Positions 51,525-63,843 of a stretch of DNA of 64,000 nt are shown one piece after another. The notes below the pieces were generated by a model. That model had not been told where the DNA came from. It did not search any database and was given only the letters and a program-made list of their open reading frames with translations. The stretch spans positions 2,066,001 to 2,130,000 of the forward strand of contig NC_051087.1 of the NCBI RefSeq assembly GCF_901709675.1, read 5' to 3'. Numbering within the stretch: the stretch's first letter is position 1; each line of letters opens with the position of its first letter. The position numbers and the translations under genes were made by a program. This DNA comes from Syngnathus acus (taxonomy: Eukaryota > Chordata > Actinopteri > Syngnathiformes > Syngnathidae).

Positions 51525-52292
51525 ACATGTGAAGCCACATGTGAGCTGCCCCCCCAAAGGCGAGCAAAAGTGTCCTACGCCAAAATCGCTCCAGAAGAGC
51601 GAAGCTTTCAAGTTACTTGGCACAGGCGGCGGCGGCGGCGCGATGAAAACGTCGGCTGTAATAAGTCTTGACCGAGCCGTCGAATAGCAGCCAAGCAGCA
51701 TTTCTGCTCATTAGCAAGAAGCCGCCGCGCGCCGGCTCCCCGATGCTAATCAGCCTCCCAGAGACCTTTAGAAGGCATCCAGCAGTACCTCTTCAGCCCC
51801 GTTGCTTTTATCAAAGACGTACATAGGGAAGGGAGAGGGGGGAGGAAAGGGCCTTCTCCGGCCCCCACGTCCGAATGCAATGCAAAGTTTTCTGTCCATG
51901 AAAGGGAAGCTGTTGGATAATTTTGTGGCAATCCCCACCGAGCGCAGAGAACGAGCAACAAAAACATCAAAAGCACGGCGAGGAAACGCAAGAGGGGCCG
52001 TGAAATATTTAGCGGAACGGCCCAACAGGTGGTCAAGGAGGCATCGCCAGGCTAGGCTAGCATTAGCATACACACAAGAAGGGTCATTTGGAAACATTGC
52101 TTCATTGTAGCACGCTGCATTTGTGATAATCCAACAAGATTTATCGTTTATATTTTTGATGAAAAGTAACCGTAGAGTTTAGTGGGATTTTGTGTGCAAT
52201 GTTATACAAAACTGAGAATTTAGTAAGATCCTGCACAGACTTTTACATGAACGTGTCAATGGCATGTTAGTGTAATTATGTATGAAATTTCT

Positions 52293-52468
52293 AATACCGT
52301 AATTTTCGGACTATAAGTCGCACCGGAGTATAAGTCGCACCAGCCATAAAATGCCCAAAAAAGTGAAAAAAACCATATATATGTATATAAGTCGCTCCTG
52401 AGTATAAGTCGCCCCCCCACCCAAACTATGAAAAAAACCGCGACTTATAGTCCGAAAATTACGGTATT
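52293..52468. mobile_element. MITE-like element with perfect 29-bp terminal inverted repeats
   Basis: The left end (52293-52321, AATACCGTAATTTTCGGACT onward) is the exact reverse complement of the right end (52440-52468). The 118-bp interior has no ORF and holds further copies of AGTATAAGTCGC. This looks like a short non-autonomous DNA transposon of a family common in fish genomes; I cannot name the superfamily. Perfect ends suggest recent insertion or conversion. Confidence 0.85.
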
Positions 52469-55400
52469 TATTTTAAATCATTCTTTAAAATCAAATTATT
52501 TTACACAAAAATCTAAAAACAAATTAGCTGGATTCTGTCTGAAATTCCATACAATTAGTAAGAATTAAGCACATTTCATGCAATATATATAAATTCTGAA
52601 AAATTTAATTCTTTGAATAAAATTTGTTGGGTTTATCTGGAATATAAGACAGAGTAAAACCTTCTCAATTCTAAAATCATATTTCATGAGTTTTAATGTC
52701 GTGACCCTTGTAGGAAGAGTCACCAAGTCCTCACAACCACACACAAACATGCAAACACAGTACACACCCTCACAATCAGCCTTGACACAGATAGATGTGA
52801 CGCTGGTGCGCGTTCACGCCAACCTAGTTGAGAAACTTTCTCAATTATTCATTAATATGAAATTGTGTTTGTCTCAAGTGGAACAGAGTGATAGTTTTTT
52901 TTCTCTCCCTCTCCCGTGACATTCAGGCGTCGTCGGAGGGGCCCCTCCGTGGGGCCACCGCCTCTCAGCTGACTCGTCTCATACGAGGGAAAAAAATACC
53001 AAAAAAAAAGCAATAAAAAGGAACATCTCCCTCCTGATTGTTTGGAGGAAGCCCGAGTTGTCCTAATCGCGAGACCATTTGTAATACAGAAGACCGAGAT
53101 GAATTATAAATTGTGTATGGCGGAGTCAAAGGAATTTGTAAAAAGTGGAGTTTACCAGGAAATGTTGTCTTTTCTCGTGGTTGGGGGGAAGGAAAATATT
53201 TCTATACGGTGGCATTATGAAATCATGATATGGATATTAACTCTTTCAATGAAAATAGAATAAAAGAAAGTCACTTGCTGAGTTGAGCCTCAACTTCAAC
53301 GTGATTTTGAATGTGTGTGTTGATGTGTACTGGTATTTCCTACTAGTGGGACAACAGTTTGTCGACACACGTTTGTCAATGCGGTGCAGTGACACAAAAA
53401 CGCAGGAGCTAGTCCAAAGTTATTTGTCCAGGTCAGTGTATATATTCTGATATTTATACCTTTGTGTGGACTTAGTCCAGTTACACAGTCCTATCTTCAG
53501 TGTGTATCGCTGTTCTTGTAATAAAGCATTATAGGGACACATTTAGTTTGTGATGTGGGAACAAAAAAATCTTGAATGTGGGAACTTTTCTGAAGTTAGC
53601 TGAGGTTGTTTTTTTGGACCATTCAACATGGTTTGATCTGTTCTTGTATTTATGTGTTTGTGGGGACAAACACTGTTCACACACACTCTTATCATGGGGA
53701 CCAAATATGAACGTAGAATGTATTTTAAGGATGTAAGTTTTTAGAATGAAATTGTCATGTTTTCTACATTGAAAATCCGATTCTAATTTCTTTTTTTAGT
53801 TTGAATAGGAGCGGTTGTACTAATGATAATGACTCCCCGGTTGCCTCATGAAATTTAAACCTACCTGCAAGGCAGACACATGCGTACGTGATTCAAGACA
53901 AATAAAAACACTTTTTGGCGCACATGAAGTTGTTTTTGCGCGTTAATTGCGTTGTCAGTTGTGTCTAATAAAAGCCGGGGGGACGGTTGGCTTTGTGAGG
54001 CTACAGAGCGGAACGGGAGGGGGGTGCAGAACAAAAAACGCCCAGCTTCATTTTAAATTTAAATTCATAAAGTAGTTGCAAGACAGTTTGCTCCTGCGAG
54101 AGATTTGTTCGTAATGGATGATGGTACAGAAATCAAGCGTCTGATGAGGGGTCACCATACTAAAAAAAAAAAAGTTTAGTTAATTTTTAAAAAGTAAGTT
54201 TATCTCAGGTGGAAAGAGTTTGGCATGTCGGACATTGGTGAAAGGAAGTGCCCATTTTTCTTTTCAATTTAAGAGAACATGATTGTGGAACCCTGACTGT
54301 TTTGTTCATTGATAATCACAACTGCAAATACATTCATTATATTTATTACGGCAAAATCGTACTTTAGCCATGGCTATATCGTGTTTAATTTTTCCGTATG
54401 GGCATTATGGTTAATGACTCAGCTTGTCAGCAAAGGAGCCAGAACTAAAATTCGCCTGTACTTATTTGTGTCAAAAAGTCCAAGGCCTTGCACTGGCGCT
54501 TGGATTCACATCAGGTGCTTATTAACCTGCACTTGAGGAACAAGGCTGTCAGCGACACCAGGGCGAGAACAGTGCCTTGACTGGAGAGACTCGGCACCTC
54601 CATCCATGCTAATGATCCCCGAGCACGGCGCATAATTAAAGCCCCGGTCGTTACCCCCTTCGTCTCCTGCCGGGTGAAACGCGAGGTGGGGGCGGTATTC
54701 GTCGGCGCCGTAGCTGGAGGAGGTTCGGAGAACTTCACAACGTCGGCGGGTCCATTATGTATAATTTCAAAACGCCGTCGCAAGTGCACGGAAAAGAAAG
54801 TTTTCATTTTTAATGACGCCGTCATGAATTATTCCATTTATCGTACACATACGCGCACGATCGTTCAAAGGTGGCTGCTGGATGAAAAGGTGAACGTCGA
54901 AGAACCCGCGTGTGGCGGGCGGGTGAGCAAGGCGCACCTGTTGAACGTTAATGACTTCTTTTCAGTCATTTCACTTATCTAATACATCTGTAGAGCGAGT
55001 TAATGAGGCTAATTACATCGCTCCGCGCCAGGGCCGTTGTACGTACTCGTGTTCGTTTTTTGGCACTACGGAATGAGTTTCTATTGCTGGGTCATGACAC
55101 AAACATGCGCTGGAGAATCATCGAGCCAAGAAAGCGAATATTCCGAAATCTTAAGTAGGAAATTGCCGAGAGTGAAAGTTTGCGACTGAGTGACGAAAAA
55201 AAAGTTTGCATGCGGGTGGCATCATAGGACTACTTTTATCTTAATGAAGCTACTCAGTTCACTTCAACAGGATAGGTTGAAAAATATTTTAAAAACTTTG
55301 CAAGAAGTTTTTAACACATTTGAACACAAGAGTAAAAACGGATTCCTAATTTTAATTCTATTTGTATATGCGTACATCATAAAAATATGAAACAAAAATT

Positions 55401-56570
55401 AGCAACTAAAAAAACACTAATAAAATAAAAAACATTATATATATATATATATTTTTTTTAAATGTTCCCATGTTTCCCCTTTTAATTACAACATTACCCG
55501 TTGTTGCACAACCAGGGATTCGCTAGGCAAGAAAAAAAAGCGGCGCTTTATAAACCAATAATGATTATCTTTAATACATGATTCATTAGTATGTCCTAAG
55601 GAAGCACTGTTTTTATTCCTAACAGGCTGACTTGACTGCTCGCTGTGTGCGTCTGTGTGTGTGTGTGACTGCTTCACAGTCCAAAAACACCCCCCTGACT
55701 TTTTATTTTTATTTTTTTTAGTCTTAAAAAAGAAGATGAAGAGCGCTTGCACCCTAATTGCTATCTATTATGTATGACAAGTCTCATGTTTGTTATAATC
55801 GTGTTAATGAACGTATTAAAAGCGACGGGGCATTTCCATCCTGCAGCATGCATACAAGTTGCTGTAATACTGTCATTTGACCAACAGGTGCCGCTGCACA
55901 CTTAGAAAAACCGACTGCCTTTTTTTACTTAACTGGCTTGAAACAGCTTCGAAACTTTTCCTTATTGTGTTGTGAAGTAAACAATTAGAGGCGAATTTAT
56001 TACAACTTCATTTTATGGTTTACTGTGTGATTTTTTTTTTTTTGTTTTAACGGCATGAATAATGTCTCTTTATTTACTATACACTATTTTTTATGGAGCA
56101 TAGGGGCAGATGACACTGTGCCCTTTGGCGGGGTCAGCAGGAACAGGAACCCCCCTATTATCTTTTCGACAGGATTCTTTACATGGTGGTACTTCTTGTC
56201 GTATGCTCTACCACTAAACACATCTGTATTTAGATGTTGCATGGGGTTAAATAACACGGATCAGCGTGCGTAGGTCCTCGTTTGCGTTCCCTGATCCAGG
56301 CACAATACCCCCCCACCCTCCGGGAGGAGGCCGCAGGGCCTGGGTCAGCCATATGGTGGCAGAAGACCCCCTCCCTACCTCGGGACCTCATTCCCCAAGC
56401 CCTCAAGGAAGAACCAGGCCTCCTCCCTCACTGAGTGACATTGCAGGCCAATCAGTGACACTGAATGACTGGTGCGGAAACCGTCTTAGTTTTGCTTGAC
56501 CGGAGAGCGGTGCGATAACGGAAGCCAGACATGGCCAAGCAGAAGAATGGATGCCGACAAGTTGTTGTTG
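52469..56570. other. Gene-free DNA
   Basis: Contains a patch of GTGGGAAC/GTGGGGAC words at 53320-53720, a low-repeat island at 54590-54980, and an unusually GC-rich block at 56100-56560 unlike its A/T-rich surroundings. No exon recognised. Confidence 0.45.
55434..55451. repeat. TA microsatellite
   Basis: Eight or so TA units followed by a T run. Confidence 0.85.
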
Positions 56571-57159
56571 TTTTTTAATTCGTTGGAAAAATATAAAATG
56601 TTTACAACAGGAATAGCAACAGAAAATAACAAGAGTCCTCTAAAATTACTATTTAATTATTGCTGTCATATGTATGGATTTAAAAAAAACTTTTTTATTT
56701 GACCAAATATAACTAAAAAATTAAATATTTTTATTTTTTGTAGTATTTTGAATTGTCGTGATTTTAAAATTATTTCCAAATGCACATGTTCCACTCCACA
56801 AGTACCAGAGTTCCTGGAGTTCATTAACATCATGAAATTATTTGTACTTTATGAAAATACTTTTAACATCATCCATTATATCCCATTTGGATACACAAGA
56901 TGTGCTTAATGCGAACTCTTTCGTCAATGCCACCTAGCACGCATCTCTTCTTCATCTCTAATGCAAGATGGCTGGCCTTTTTGTATGCGGAAAGCGCACC
57001 TTCTTTGTGATTGCTACAGGTGGTCTCCCCCTTGATACAAAATATGGATGCATTTATTTATATATGTGACATATGAGCTAATTATGCAGCAGGGGAGGTG
57101 TGTGTGCGTGTGAGTGTGGAAGGGGGGGGGGGCACGTGGGCCCCTGACCCTTCCTCACC

Positions 57160-57450
57160 CGCCCGCTAATTAATTAGCCGTGTTTACGCTCACCATTACA
57201 ACCTTGACAGCTCGTTAGCCCCTTCATCCTCATCCTGCGACAAATTACCAGACGGAGGGAACTGACGCTGGAGGTGGCACGTTCGCGTTTGTCGCCCCAC
57301 GTCGGGGACCCCAAAAAATAAAGGCCCAGATGACTCGCTCGTCACAAGTGGTGTCGTGTCTCCGAGATATGAGATATTCAAATGAGACGCTAACGGAGAG
57401 GGACCGCGCCGTGCCTGATGGCTAATGTTAATGTTCTCATTTGAATATGA
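57160..57450. promoter_or_regulatory. Candidate noncoding regulatory island with 14-bp inverted repeat
   Basis: Low-repeat sequence starting at a CTAATTAATTAGC palindrome (about 57167) and ending in the pair ATATTCAAATGAGA (57374-57387) and its exact reverse complement (57435-57448). The arms resemble octamer/POU words. Regulatory role is inferred from motif density only. Confidence 0.3.
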
Positions 57451-58894
57451 AAAGGAAAGCCTTGCCCCCATGTGTGTGTATGTGTGTGTGATCAAAAACC
57501 GCTCAAGTGTGTGTTCTTCAGGCATGACTGACAAGACAATGGAGACAAACAGTTGTGACTATTATGGGATGGATGTAGGGCATATTAGGCCGACTGTCGT
57601 GGTATGGAGACAAAACAAGATGGCCGACTTTGTTGAGTCAGTTAGTTATTCGTGTCAACAGGTCTTAGAAGTGTGCCTCCCTCATAGTAAACTGAATTTC
57701 GAATATCTTCTAATCAAATCATCTCAATTTAATCTATTCACGGTAATTATCTCGCGTGTCAGATTATCAACATCACTTTTTGACCTCCATCTCTACGGAT
57801 CAGCCTTGCAAACTGGGGGCAAGGTTTGTTAGTTAAAGCTGAAAACAATGAAAAGTGCCGCCGCTGGATCTTTACATATGATTCAAAGATGGATTTTTAA
57901 ATACGTTTCTGGCTAACTTTGATTTCGAACTGCGAGATCCGTCCGGAGGCTTGACGGACAGACGTTAATAAAACAAAGCATCGGCTGGTCTTCGATGGCC
58001 GCGGGCCGTGTCGGATGAACACTCAAAAAAAAAAAAAATAGTGTTTTATAACACGGGGGCAGAATTGCCATAGTTAAAAATAATTAGTGTAGCTGTAATG
58101 CAAACGTGTTTTTCGCCCCCCTTAGCTGGGGGGATCATGACATGCTGCATTACCCCAAGAGCACCCGCAGCCATGTATCAACCTAATTAATTTTCCACTA
58201 GCGCTAGCTACACCTGTGCAAGCTAATGAGATCCCGCAGCAAAAATTCTGGCCTCGACAAATATATTATTGCTCACTTTTGATTGACCCTTGTTTAACAA
58301 TATAAAGTGAAATGTTGACGGTCCAACACAATCTATACACTTTCCCCCCCAAAAACGAATGAAACATTTTTGTAAAATACGATTTGAGGTTCACAAAACG
58401 CAAAAATTCCATCAAATGGTCAATAATAAGAAGTTAAAGGCAAAAGTTGCGTCGTCTCACCAGATAACGAATGGAAAAGTCTTTCAAAGTCATCAGCGCA
58501 AACATTGACTCAACTGTTGAAACGATGGCGCTAATATTGGACCGTAGGGGGCGCCGGCAGCGTCGTCATGGCTTTTTCAATCGTATCTGTTCAAGTGGCA
58601 AATTTTAAGATGTTATATGCGCTTTATGCAAGCAAAATAGGGCCTTCGTTCTTAAAAGCCGAGGGCGTCTTTAAGAATTGACACACCCTCTAAAACATAC
58701 ATCGCATGAAAACGACTTAAAGGGGGCCCCGGCTGCAATTTTAATACAAGTGGCGGTGTGTAAAATAGCATTTTAGCGCAGGCGGGCAGCAGCAGGGGCG
58801 CCACAAAGCCGCAGTCTGAAAGAGAATACGGCGCTCACATCACATGTGAGAAGGCAAACACGCTGGCAGGCGAGCCTGATGGAGAGTGACGAGG

Positions 58895-58935
58895 ACGACG
58901 GAGAAGACGAAGAAAAGGAGGAGGAGGAGGAGTAA
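58895..58935. repeat. GAC/GAG trinucleotide-rich tract
   Basis: Purine-rich (GAAGA)/(GGA) run with five perfect GGA units. Confidence 0.8.
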
Positions 58936-59824
58936 GTGAGGAAGAAGCTAAGAATCAACCAAAAGCTGATTTCACCTTTTTGCATCACTTTGCTTTTTTG
59001 GAGCACATGTCCGTTCACACCAGTTGGAGGGAGTCCTTTTCTTTTTCATCAAAGTGGAGGTTTGATGAGTTCATCTAAGTAAATAACAAAAAAAAAAGGA
59101 AGATGAAGAAGAGCTCCATGACACGTCTCATTCATCCAACAACACAGAAAGTGGAACAAAAGAACTCAAAACACAAGTGATTCTCTTCCATTGCCTTGCT
59201 GGTTGAGTAACTAACTTGGAGTTAGCTTTTGGACTGTTGAGCGACTGAACTGGACAGTTGTGCGGAAAAAAAAAAAAAAAGAAGTCAGCGATTGACCCTC
59301 GCGCATAGGCGGTTTTACAGGGTGGCCAAGGGGGGCTGCTGCCACCTTCACTAAATGTCTTCCCACCACACTTGCCACCTCTTTATGTGGCAAAGAGTCT
59401 CTCAATACTAAATTCAAAATATTAGAAATGTCCATCACTTGTATGTATTTTGAAAAAATTAAAATGGAGATTTTTTTTTTTTCAAATTGGAATATCGGGG
59501 TAAAAAAGATATGGAAAAAAAATCCTCGTTAACGTGGCTTTTCCCGTCGAGTCGGACGCGTCCGTTTCCAGATGTGGAAGGCGTAGCGGTGACTGATTTA
59601 AGGTTTGCGGGGATCCGATGGCCTCGGGCAAGTTATTCTAAGAGCCCCCTGATGTCAGTGGGACTGCCTGGCGGAATAAAAGGCGAAGCAATAAAGTGGG
59701 GGAGAAAGTAGCACACGCGCATTGAAATTGGGGGGCCTCCCTGAGGCGATGGCCCAACTGGCCCGTGGTTAAATCCTCCACTGAAAGTGTAATAATCACA
59801 CCAGATCCCCACAGAGGGAACCAG

Positions 59825-59864
59825 CATGTGTGTGTGTGTGCGTGTGTGTGTGTGCATGTGTGAG
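59825..59864. repeat. TG microsatellite
   Basis: About 18 TG/CG units with interruptions. Confidence 0.9.
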
Positions 59865-60399
59865 TGATGGGGGTGAAGACACAGAGACACCAAAACAAAA
59901 GCTGTTCTTCTCTGTCTTGTTCTCGTAGAAGAAAAACAAACCAGAATGTTGATGTTAAGAATACGGGATTACGGTGATCGGTGATGGTGACGCTTGGAAA
60001 GTTTCCCTTGGTGTGTATTGAATTAGTGGTTTATTCAAACATTTTCAAAAGTCTTCATCTATCATTTTAATGACCTCATAAAACAGAGCGCTGGGAAAAA
60101 AAGTCAACTACGAAATGAAGTCGACTCGAAATGTCCATTTCCAGGCCACATACAACGCCCATTCTTCATGAACTTTCCTGTTTGTTAGCACCCTCTATTG
60201 GTAGAAAGTTCATACTGCAGGCAACAAGATTTTCCATTGCCATTTTTTTTCTGTTAATTTTAATAAATCAGATTTATTTTATTTATTTCTAGGGAAAACG
60301 CTTAATTTCAATAGTGTTTTTGTCATTTTTATTTATTTATCCCTGAGCCAGTGAGCAATTTTGCGTTGTCCGACAGCTTCAATAAAAGGCACCGCAGCG

Positions 60400-60760
60400 G
60401 CGTTTGCGCTTTTGTTCGGCGGGAGGCGCGCTAATCGTGGCGGCTAAGGTCAAACTAATTAGCGCGCCGCTTGAACCCGCCACTAAAAGTCGCACAAAAG
60501 ATGTGACAGAGGTGAAATTAATCGAGCGAGCTAAAAACGGCGTAATTAGCTCGAAAGAGGATACTTTCGCTTTTATTTTTGCAAGATGAGGCTTTTATTT
60601 GTAAAACGATGTGGTCAAAGAGAACACGCACTGCTTCATTAAACAGACACAATGGCGTCTCATGCGCTTTGTTTACATATGTTAAATAAAGCGCGTCATT
60701 ACGCTTCACTGGCTGCTAAGTGGCGGCTTTTAAAGGCCTGGGAATTCAATTAGACAGTTT
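60400..60760. promoter_or_regulatory. Candidate noncoding regulatory island rich in TAATTA
   Basis: GC-balanced block with CTAATTAGCGCG, AAATTAATCGAG, CGTAATTAGCTCG and CAATTAGAC, i.e. several homeodomain core sites in about 300 bases, and no repeats. Confidence 0.3.
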
Positions 60761-61579
60761 AGTGCCCCCCTCCCGCCCTACAAGTGTCATTATGCACATG
60801 ACTGAGGGTGCAATGTCCGGTCAGCCATTTTAAAGAGTTGTTGCCAAGGTTTGAACTCCGCTCTGCAAGCTAATAGCTCATTTTTGCAACGTGACCAAGC
60901 TAGCATTTTAATTCTTGTAATACCTTTATTCCCCTACATACTTTTTTTTTTCAAGGGTCATATTGGTTATTAGTAAAGCAATATTTAGAGCCAATATTTA
61001 TTTGCGGTAAAAAAAATTTGAATAATGCAGAATCCAACACTCCAACACCAATTAGTCGTTGATTAATCGATTCATTGTCGCAGTTTTAAAACCTCAAAAA
61101 ATTAACACAAATATTCCCCGAGATGGTGACAATTTTATTGCTTTGGCCTGAGCGCAAAAAAAAAAAAAAGTAATCAAGGTGTGTCCCTGCTTCCACCAGA
61201 AGAGGTCTCCGACGCCTCCCCCGCTTCATCGCCTCCAGTCTGTCATTCCAGCGCCGCCCGTTAGCTCGGCGTTAGCGGAGAAATGCTAACGAGGGCCCTG
61301 CCACGACTCCTCCGAGGCCCGGCTAAGTGCGGGCGTGGGGTGGTGTGAAGTGGGGGGGGGGTCTGCATGCAATGAAGGGGGGGGGGGGGTCCCAGTGGTT
61401 GTTTGCCTCTTTTCCATCAAGAGCCCTCATCTCCTTTATCCCCTTTGTGGTGGAGGCCCTCCTCGGGCACTTCCCTCTGAGGGGGGATCTAAAAAGAGCA
61501 GCTGCCGGGGAACCAGTGCCATTTCCTCCTGCTGTCACCCTCCCTCCTCTCTCCCTCCCTCCCTTTTCCTTCCCTCCTC

Positions 61580-61690
61580 ACCCCTTATTAATATGCATAT
61601 GAACTTGTTTCTCTTAGTTCCGAACTCCAATGACAAAGTGGGAACGCATACGCCTGAAATATTCATGACAGTGCGCGGTAATTAAGTGGC
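61580..61690. promoter_or_regulatory. Candidate regulatory island with POU-type site
   Basis: ATTAATATGCATAT at 61587-61600 combines homeodomain and octamer-like halves. Followed by AATATTCATGAC and GGTAATTAAGTGG. Confidence 0.3.
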
Positions 61691-62112
61691 GGCGAAGGCG
61701 ACGCCATCAACTAGCTCACTTCCAGATTTTTTTTTTGTGTGTAAGGCTTTTTTGTGCCTAAAACTGCTTCGCTCTTTTATTTTTTCCTTCATCAGGACTA
61801 AAAAAAGAAACACGTTGTCCTCTTTGCCTTTTTCCCGAGCTCATTCTTAGAAATGAGACGCTTGTGACATCATTAGCTTGTGTTGACCATTAAAAGTTAA
61901 CTCTAAAATCTACTGTATTTGCTCTACTTTTTTATTTTTACTTATTTGAAAACGCGGATGCTGTTAAGCATTCATTATATGTTCTCCACGGAAAAAAATA
62001 ATAATTTAAAAAGATGAAAATATCCAAAATGTGAAAATAGAAAGAAAAATCTGTTAATACACATAATCTGCAACAAGGCAGAGCTCGATTTATGGTGTAA
62101 TATCACCAATCA

Positions 62113-62125
62113 CCACTAGATGGCG
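62113..62125 (+). promoter_or_regulatory. CTCF-like core motif, right end of gene desert
   Basis: CCACTAGATGGCG, identical to the 26413 copy and in the same orientation, with a full match to the CTCF core. Confidence 0.4.
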
Positions 62126-62487
62126 GACATATCTAGATCTTACCCTGTATTATAATGTGAGTAGGACCAATATATTATTTGGCAATTTGGAATGTTGCGC
62201 AAGACAAACGTATCACCTCTGTAATATAAAAAAAAAAAAAAACTAGTTGATTTTTGTGGAAATATATTCAATTAAAAAAAATTAAAAAACTGCACTATTT
62301 TGTTCTGTGCTTTGCAGCTTTTATGTCGGGTTCCACATGCATTGAAAAATGTACGAAATGTAAAGAGCACGTATTATAGATATAGCGAATCCAATACAAT
62401 AGCAAGATGGTGTTTTTTTGGGGCTATGAACAGAGAGACATTAAAGTCAGAGGATGCAGCTGAAGGAGAATGAGGAAGGCCACCAGA

Positions 62488-62523
62488 GAGATGGATGGAT
62501 GGTGGTGGTGGTGGGGGGGGGGT
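62488..62523. repeat. GGAT/GGT/poly(G) compound microsatellite
   Basis: GGAT units pass into GGT units and a run of about ten G. Confidence 0.9.
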
Positions 62524-62799
62524 ACGCAAGGTGAGGAGAGAGGGGAGCTAGTGGGCTAGAGGGAGCAGGAGGGTGGGGGGGGGCATACGAGATGTTTGCC
62601 GATGCTTGACAGCGAGGTAGATTGTATCTGACGTGAAGCTCGCAGATGAAAGGAGAGCGGACAGCTGGCCCAGTGCACTCGGCGCACTCCGACGCTCACC
62701 TCGCAGTCCTCCTTATCCCCGCCTCTCTCTCCCTCCCTCCCTCCTCTCCTCTCCTGGTGACGCCTCCTCGCTCTTCTCTTGGCCTCGCCTCGCCGCCAC

Positions 62800-63000
62800 G
62801 CTGGCTTGTTTGGTCAATAAGCATTTATTAGCGGCCGTTACACGCGACCTCCCTGTTGCATCAATTATGGATAGACGGACGGACGGGAACATCTGCAAAG
62901 AGCTCGGACTCGCAACCTGGCGCGGATTAGATGGGATTAGCCTGATTCACGGGAGTCTCGCCATAAATAGGTTCCTGATATCCGGAGTGGCTTTTTATTC
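62800..63000. promoter_or_regulatory. Candidate regulatory island with paired GGATTA sites
   Basis: Two GGATTA (OTX/PITX-type) sites at 62924-62929 and 62934-62939 are spaced 10 bases start to start. Nearby are AATAAGCATTTATTAGC and CATCAATTATGG. Confidence 0.3.
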
Positions 63001-63843
63001 TCCCTAAAATTTGCATAGCATTAAAACTTTGTTCTTGATGTCTGTAATATTCACATTTATAAAACAAAACATTTTTTTTTTATAATACAGCAAGCCATTG
63101 TTTAGGATTGTTTCAGCCATTTTGAACTTCAAGTGACCTGTTGGTAAGAGCGTGATCGCAACAGCAGCAAATTTAACACACCTGCTTCCCATTCGCATCC
63201 GACATCACATGACACCAGGAAGGAAAAATGAAATGTGGACATTTTCATGTTTAGATATGAATATGGCTCGACACTATTGTACAAACGAGCCTCTTAGTGC
63301 CGTCCCAAGAAAACACAGCTAGTGGAATCTCATGTTCCAAATTTAATTTGCCCCGAGAGGCAAACAGTTCGCAAACTGAAGCAATGTTTCCAATTAAAAC
63401 AAATGGAAAGGCAATTAATCCGTTCTAGCAGCAGAACGGTGTTAAATGTACTCTATTTTTATTGAAATTCATTTCTGTGGGTTTGCTAGCTTTTCAGACA
63501 GGCAGCAGAAATTCCTTTTTTTTTTATATTCAAAATGGTTTTTTCTTTCTCTCAATAATTGTATTCTTTGATGCTTTTCTGTGCACACGAGGCCTCACCC
63601 TGGACCAGGTATTTTCTACTTTGGAAGGAGCATCCCTGAAGTATAGCGCCTTGTCTTTATTCCATTTCCCGTCAAAGCCTCTCCCGCTCTACCTCGGAGG
63701 CATGTGCTCGCCTGTCAGCGGCACTTGTCGAGCGTCGTTGGTGTGAAAATGAAGATATGCTTCTGCGCTCTGTTAATGCAATGTAACCTCTGTCGAACTG
63801 CAAGTTTTTTTTTTCAACCCCCCCTTCTTCTTCTTCTTTGCAG
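63001..63843. other. Gene-free DNA before the candidate exon
   Basis: No exon supported. CACCCTGGACCAG|gtattt at 63610 is donor-like but has no matching good acceptor. If 63844 is a real exon, this is its upstream intron or promoter. Confidence 0.4.

Larger units (their letters stand above)
49101..52292. other. Gene-free, largely A/T-rich DNA
   Basis: Contains the duplication at 49903, poly(T) at 50279 and a GC-balanced island at 51490-52060. No exon recognised. Confidence 0.5.
56571..60300. other. Gene-free DNA
   Basis: Contains the candidate regulatory island at 57160-57450, purine-rich tract at 58895 and TG repeat at 59825. No exon recognised. Confidence 0.5.
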
